From Agriterribacter humi (GTDB lineage Bacteria; Bacteroidota; Bacteroidia; Chitinophagales; Chitinophagaceae): a DNA stretch of 64,000 bases. The stretch lies in contig NZ_VOHQ01000014.1 of the NCBI RefSeq assembly GCF_009192765.1, forward strand, positions 62,001-126,000. Reading direction: 5' to 3'. A program made the translations under genes and the position numbers. The notes under the pieces are model-generated. The model did not search any database and was not told the origin of the DNA. It was given only the letters and a program-made list of their open reading frames with translations. Below, in pieces: positions 60,774 to 64,000 of the stretch (positions within the stretch are counted from its first letter, which is position 1; every line of letters starts with the position of its first letter).

Positions 60774-62153
60774 ATGAAAATTGATATTGACAGCTTAGAT
60801 AAAGTATTTTTTATTGGTGTTGCAGGTACAGGTATGAGTGCATTGGCGCAATACCTGGCCGGCATGGGAAAACGGATATCCGGGTCCGACCGGTATTTCT
60901 CCACAGGCGATTCCGGCGATGTGCAGACAAAATTGGAACTTGCAGGAATACGATGCTTCAGGCAGGATGGAGAAGGTATTACAGCAGATACGGAGCTTGT
61001 GGTAACATCTGCAGCCGTTGAAGATACTGTAATGGAAGTGCAAAAAGCAAAACAACTGGATATCCCCATTATTAAGCGGTCCGAACTGCTTGCTGCTATT
61101 GTCAAAAGCAGGAGAACCATTGCTATTGGAGGTACTTCAGGCAAGAGCACTACAAGCGCCATGTTATTTGAAATTTTGAAATATGCCGGGCTTGAGCCTG
61201 GTATTATAAGCGGCGCAGGATTGGTGAGTCTTATGGGGCAGGGCAAATTTGGCAATGCTGAAACAGGCAGGGGTGAGTGGCTGGTAATTGAAGCGGACGA
61301 AAGCGATGGCTCTATTGTACAATATGAGGCCGAAATAGGGGTAGTGTTGAACATCGATAAGGATCACCAGGAGATAGATGCGCTTATGGATATTTTTGAT
61401 GTATTTAAAAGAAATACAAAGGGTACATTTATTGTTAACCAGTCACATTCGCTGGCGGCAAAGCTTTCACGAGATATCAAAACAGATTTTTCTGCAGATA
61501 CCGGCTCGGGTGCAGGGTATATTGCTACAGGTTTCAGACAGAATGGATTACATATTGAATTTTTGGTTAACGGTATTCCGTTTTCCCTGCATACAGTGGG
61601 AAGGCATAATATGGAAAATGCGCTGGCAGCAGTGGCAGTTGCGGGGTTTTTGAATATTGATTTACAAACCAGTGCTGCCGCACTGGAAAAATATCAAGGC
61701 ATTTACAGGCGGCACCAGGTTATAGGCAATAAGCATGGCGTATGGCTGATAGATGACTATGCGCATAATCCCGCCAAGTGTGCTGCATCTATAGCTGCAT
61801 GCCAGTATATTGCACCAAAAGTTATAGCCTGGTTTCAGCCTCACGGCTATGGACCCACGCGATTTTTGCATCATGATTTCGTAAAGGAAATTGCTGCCGT
61901 TTTAAGACCGGCGGATGAAATATGGATGAGCGAAATATTTTATGCAGGAGGTACTGCGGTTAAGAATATCTCTGCCAATGACCTGATCAATGATTTGAAG
62001 GCACTTGGGAAAAAAGCTTTTTTTGCCGAGCGTCGGGAAGATTTTCCGGAAGGAGTACGGGATCATCTTACTGACAATTGTGTGTTGCTGCTTATGGGTG
62101 CGAGGGACCCTTCCTTAGAAGCATTTGCACAAAAAGTATGGGAAGAATTATAA
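60774..62153 (+). CDS. stand-alone Mur ligase, MurC-like (UDP-MurNAc-alanine ligase family)
   Basis: 459 residues. Domain 1 is a Rossmann-type UDP-substrate domain (FFIGVAGTGMSALAQYLAGM, ISGSDR). Domain 2 has an ATP P-loop IGGTSGKSTTSAML; most MurC proteins read GTHGKTTT, so the loop is a variant. EADESDGS is the metal site. Domain 3 has LIDDYAHNPAKCAASIAACQ. It adds an amino acid to a UDP-sugar or related acid, or acts like Mpl on recycled peptide. It is outside any dcw cluster, so a second, accessory ligase is more likely than the essential MurC. The ATG at 60774 follows TTCAAA closely and has no clear Shine-Dalgarno. Confidence 0.82.
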   Translation: MKIDIDSLDKVFFIGVAGTGMSALAQYLAGMGKRISGSDRYFSTGDSGDVQTKLELAGIRCFRQDGEGITADTELVVTSAAVEDTVMEVQKAKQLDIPIIKRSELLAAIVKSRRTIAIGGTSGKSTTSAMLFEILKYAGLEPGIISGAGLVSLMGQGKFGNAETGRGEWLVIEADESDGSIVQYEAEIGVVLNIDKDHQEIDALMDIFDVFKRNTKGTFIVNQSHSLAAKLSRDIKTDFSADTGSGAGYIATGFRQNGLHIEFLVNGIPFSLHTVGRHNMENALAAVAVAGFLNIDLQTSAAALEKYQGIYRRHQVIGNKHGVWLIDDYAHNPAKCAASIAACQYIAPKVIAWFQPHGYGPTRFLHHDFVKEIAAVLRPADEIWMSEIFYAGGTAVKNISANDLINDLKALGKKAFFAERREDFPEGVRDHLTDNCVLLLMGARDPSLEAFAQKVWEEL

Positions 62154-62164
62154 GGTGACTGATC

Positions 62165-63097
62165 TTATACTGCTGGTTTCATTCTTATATTCCACCATAT
62201 TCCTTTAAAAAAGGATTGCAGGTGCATAAATTGTCTTTTCACTGAAAACTTTATAATGGTAGCAGGTACCGTGCAAAACGTAAAAAAGGATAAGAAAACA
62301 AAAAATTGTAGCAGATTGCTGTTCCGGCGCATAAACAGAATGCGGTTGCGGGTGGTATAATATACATGGATTGCGCTTTTGGGCGAGGAGAGGAGGGGGT
62401 TTTTATTATAAACGACAGCTTTAGGCTGGTACAATATTTTATATCCTTTTTTTAATATGCGGGCACTTATATCGGAATCATCAAAATAAGTAAAGAAATG
62501 TTGTGGTAACATGCCTGGATGTTGAATTACACTTTTCCTTATCATCATAGCGCCGCTGTATGCGCCGTGAGTATAAAGAGGTGTATCATATTGTCCCCTG
62601 TCTTCTTTTTTATTGCCGATGATGGTGTTCCGGCCGGTTACCCTGTTCAATGCATTATATCCGGCATACTGTATTATATTTTTTTTGTGAAAAGAGCAAA
62701 TTTTAGGGCAGGTCACCCCAAGCGCATGGTTTGTTAGAAACGGGGCTAAAAGATCATCTAATATTTTTTCTGTTACTTCTATATGATTGTTTATCAATAA
62801 AATAAAATCACCTTTTGCTTCCTGTACGGCCCAGTTTATGCTGCCTCCTGTATAAGCTTCCCTTTTTAAAATGCGGGTATTAGGATAGTTTCCTGCAGTT
62901 ATCCTGCCTGTGGGATCAGCCGCAGAACCCATATCACAGACCAATATCTCATAATTTTTGTAATGGAGATGCCTTGTAGATTCTAAAAATTGACAGGTAA
63001 TTTCTGTTTGATTCCAGTTAAGGGTAATAATTGATATTAAAGGCGTTGCTTTTACAAGCAGGAACTTTTTTTCAGGCATGCTATTATTTCTCTTCAT
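62165..63097 (-). CDS. family 2 glycosyltransferase (rhamnosyltransferase-like)
   Basis: 310 residues, GT-A fold. N-terminal LISIITLNWNQTEITCQFLE nucleotide-sugar binding strand, the DMGSAAD region where DxD-like acidic residues bind metal, LLINNHIEV as the DxD-equivalent position (here N-N-H instead of D-x-D), and C-terminal YFDDSDISARILKKGYKI followed by a partly hydrophobic membrane-associated tail (about 255-285). It transfers a sugar onto a polysaccharide or lipid-linked intermediate at the inner membrane. The LLINNH variation is seen in the WbbL/rhamnosyltransferase group. It is convergent with the Mur ligase gene (11-bp gap). Confidence 0.86.
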   Translation of the reverse strand: MKRNNSMPEKKFLLVKATPLISIITLNWNQTEITCQFLESTRHLHYKNYEILVCDMGSAADPTGRITAGNYPNTRILKREAYTGGSINWAVQEAKGDFILLINNHIEVTEKILDDLLAPFLTNHALGVTCPKICSFHKKNIIQYAGYNALNRVTGRNTIIGNKKEDRGQYDTPLYTHGAYSGAMMIRKSVIQHPGMLPQHFFTYFDDSDISARILKKGYKILYQPKAVVYNKNPLLSSPKSAIHVYYTTRNRILFMRRNSNLLQFFVFLSFFTFCTVPATIIKFSVKRQFMHLQSFFKGIWWNIRMKPAV

Positions 63098-63665
63098 ATT
63101 AGTATAGATAAAGATCCGATGAACGTTGAGAAATAAAGGATTTAAATACAGCTTTTCAAATATGAAGTTGGATCGGAATGTATGGGTAAGTAACCCTGAA
63201 GGATAAGGGATCTCTAATACTGGATTAATCTGGTTAGTACATGTTATAAAAATAGTGAAATATATATTTTCTGCCGCAGGTTATTATGGTATTGTCTCTT
63301 AAATATTGAACTTTTATTTGATGAGATTTTATAAAAATTTGTTTGTAAACCATATATACATTGCGATGTTTATATACATGTAAAAATTTTACCGGGAATT
63401 TATCTTTTGGTAATTCATTTTCATGTGATAAATATTGAACAAATGGGGGTGGATATTTTTTTAGAAAAAGAAACTAACTTATTGATTTTTAGAAAAAAGA
63501 TAAGAGAGGATGAGTTTTTTATTTTTAATAAACATGTATTTTACTTAAATCATTTAAATCATATTTTCTTCAGTTGAAAGTTTTCCACTTTTAGCATTTA
63601 TTAAGTAATTGGTATAATACTTGCAGTCTTCTTCACTCTTTTATAACATACTAAATCCAGTTACT
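63098..63665. other. A/T-rich non-coding region upstream of the leader-like ORF
   Basis: 568 bp without a gene. It is markedly richer in A/T than the flanks. Near its right end TATAATACTTG (about 63614-63624) may hold a promoter for the rightward genes; the match to TAnnTTTG is imperfect. Nothing else is recognisable. Confidence 0.45.
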
Positions 63666-63725
63666 ATGCGTAAACTTTACTTAAGGTTTCTCCGCAGGAA
63701 AGAATTATGCACCTACTATGAATAG
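63666..63725 (+). CDS. 19-residue leader-peptide-like ORF
   Basis: ATG to TAG gives MRKLYLRFLRRKELCTYYE. It lies 67 bp before the ATG of the exported protein at 63793 and its last codons enter the 5' arm of a hairpin (63709-63742). That arrangement is typical of translation-coupled attenuation or leader-peptide control. The peptide is strongly basic. It could also be a chance ORF. Confidence 0.4.
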   Translation: MRKLYLRFLRRKELCTYYE

Positions 63726-63742
63726 ACTGTTTTTGTAGGTGC
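63709..63742 (+). promoter_or_regulatory. hairpin overlapping the end of the leader-like ORF
   Basis: GCACCTAC (63709-63716) pairs perfectly with GTAGGTGC (63735-63742) across an 18-nt loop containing the ORF stop codon. GGAA (63697-63700) and TTCC (63744-63747) can extend it outside. A weak T-rich stretch begins about 15 nt later. It may be an attenuator or an RNA-stability element. Confidence 0.5.
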
Positions 63743-63792
63743 CTTCCAAATGTCAATTTTATTTTTAAACCCCTTTTATTTCCTGAAAAATC

Positions 63793-64000
63793 ATGAACCA
63801 GAACCAGAAATGTGGCATTCTGCCCAACTCATCATTGCGTAAACTTTTTTCTTTTTTTCTTTTCCTTTCTTCTTTTTTCTTATTCAGTATTCAAAGCTCA
63901 TTTGCACAATACCAAAAAACGCAAAGAGCTGTTTATCAAAAAATGGGTTCCTATGTAAATGCATATTACGAATCCTTGCCCGTTGATTATGCCGCAAATC
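63793..64000 (+). CDS. exported protein, 5' part only (probable secreted hydrolase)
   Basis: 69 codons are visible before the window ends, all open. Signal peptide about 1-38: basic SLRKL, a Phe/Leu-rich core, ending SSFAQ. The mature start (MGSYVNAYYESLPVDYAAN) recalls Bacteroidota proteins in which this stretch leads into an alpha/beta-hydrolase (PHB-depolymerase or prolyl-oligopeptidase-like) domain. That domain is beyond the window, so the function is an inference. The ORF is preceded by the leader-like ORF and hairpin. Confidence 0.7.
   Translation, partial: MNQNQKCGILPNSSLRKLFSFFLFLSSFFLFSIQSSFAQYQKTQRAVYQKMGSYVNAYYESLPVDYAAN

Noticed and set aside
60746-61354. 202-residue minus-strand ORF across the Mur ligase start
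   Set aside because: It overlaps a well supported Mur ligase on the opposite strand and has the Ser/Pro/Ile bias of an antisense shadow.

Overview
The window looks like a chromosomal segment of a Bacteroidota species. Three SusC/SusD pairs, many lipoprotein signal peptides, the -7 promoter element TAnnTTTG and short A/T-rich gene spacers all point there. The protein style (long FG-GAP/ASPIC proteins, PVC-type CxxCH heme proteins, IPT-type surface glycan-binding protein) suggests the family Chitinophagaceae, which is an inference and not proven. No rRNA, tRNA, CRISPR array, phage or transposase gene was found.

Layout. 1-9300: a truncated ASPIC/FG-GAP lipoprotein gene (minus), then a SusC/SusD pair on plus (2921-7596), facing a second SusD/SusC pair on minus (12484-7739) across a shared bidirectional terminator. 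13026-28508 (all minus): a polysaccharide utilisation locus transcribed as GH31 with a PA14 insert, SusC, SusD, IPT surface glycan-binding lipoprotein, GH51-like clan GH-A hydrolase, GH9, a small exported protein, a DUF6786-like lipoprotein and an FAH-fold dehydratase. The enzyme set resembles xyloglucan-type loci: GH9 cuts the backbone, GH31-PA14 removes xylose, the GH51-like enzyme removes arabinose or cuts beta-glycan, and the FAH-fold enzyme dehydrates a 2-keto-3-deoxy-pentonate.

28788-42357: a CE4-type deacetylase gene (minus) lies divergent from a plus-strand gene row: SGNH acetylesterase, two neutral-ceramidase-like proteins, two very large CxxCH heme lipoproteins (TIGR02604/TIGR02603 type) and a twin-arginine TIM-barrel protein. 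This row is the best candidate for a poorly described system. A third CxxCH heme protein (46148-49183) is a close paralogue of the one at 34963-38010. Between and around them are a probable toxin-antitoxin pair, two MtfA-like M90 metallopeptidases and two small lipoproteins.

50373-64000 is more ordinary: DprE1-like FAD oxidoreductase, glycerate 2-kinase, a FadJ-type beta-oxidation fusion, an ECF sigma/anti-sigma pair, inorganic pyrophosphatase, small secreted proteins, a CAP-domain lipoprotein, a DctA/GltP symporter, a MurC-like ligase, a GT2 glycosyltransferase, and the start of an exported protein preceded by a 19-codon leader-like ORF.

Three palindromes with a central CG, of the kind bound by LacI/GalR regulators, lie near the SusCD genes and the deacetylase/acetylesterase divergence. 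No LacI-type gene is in the window.
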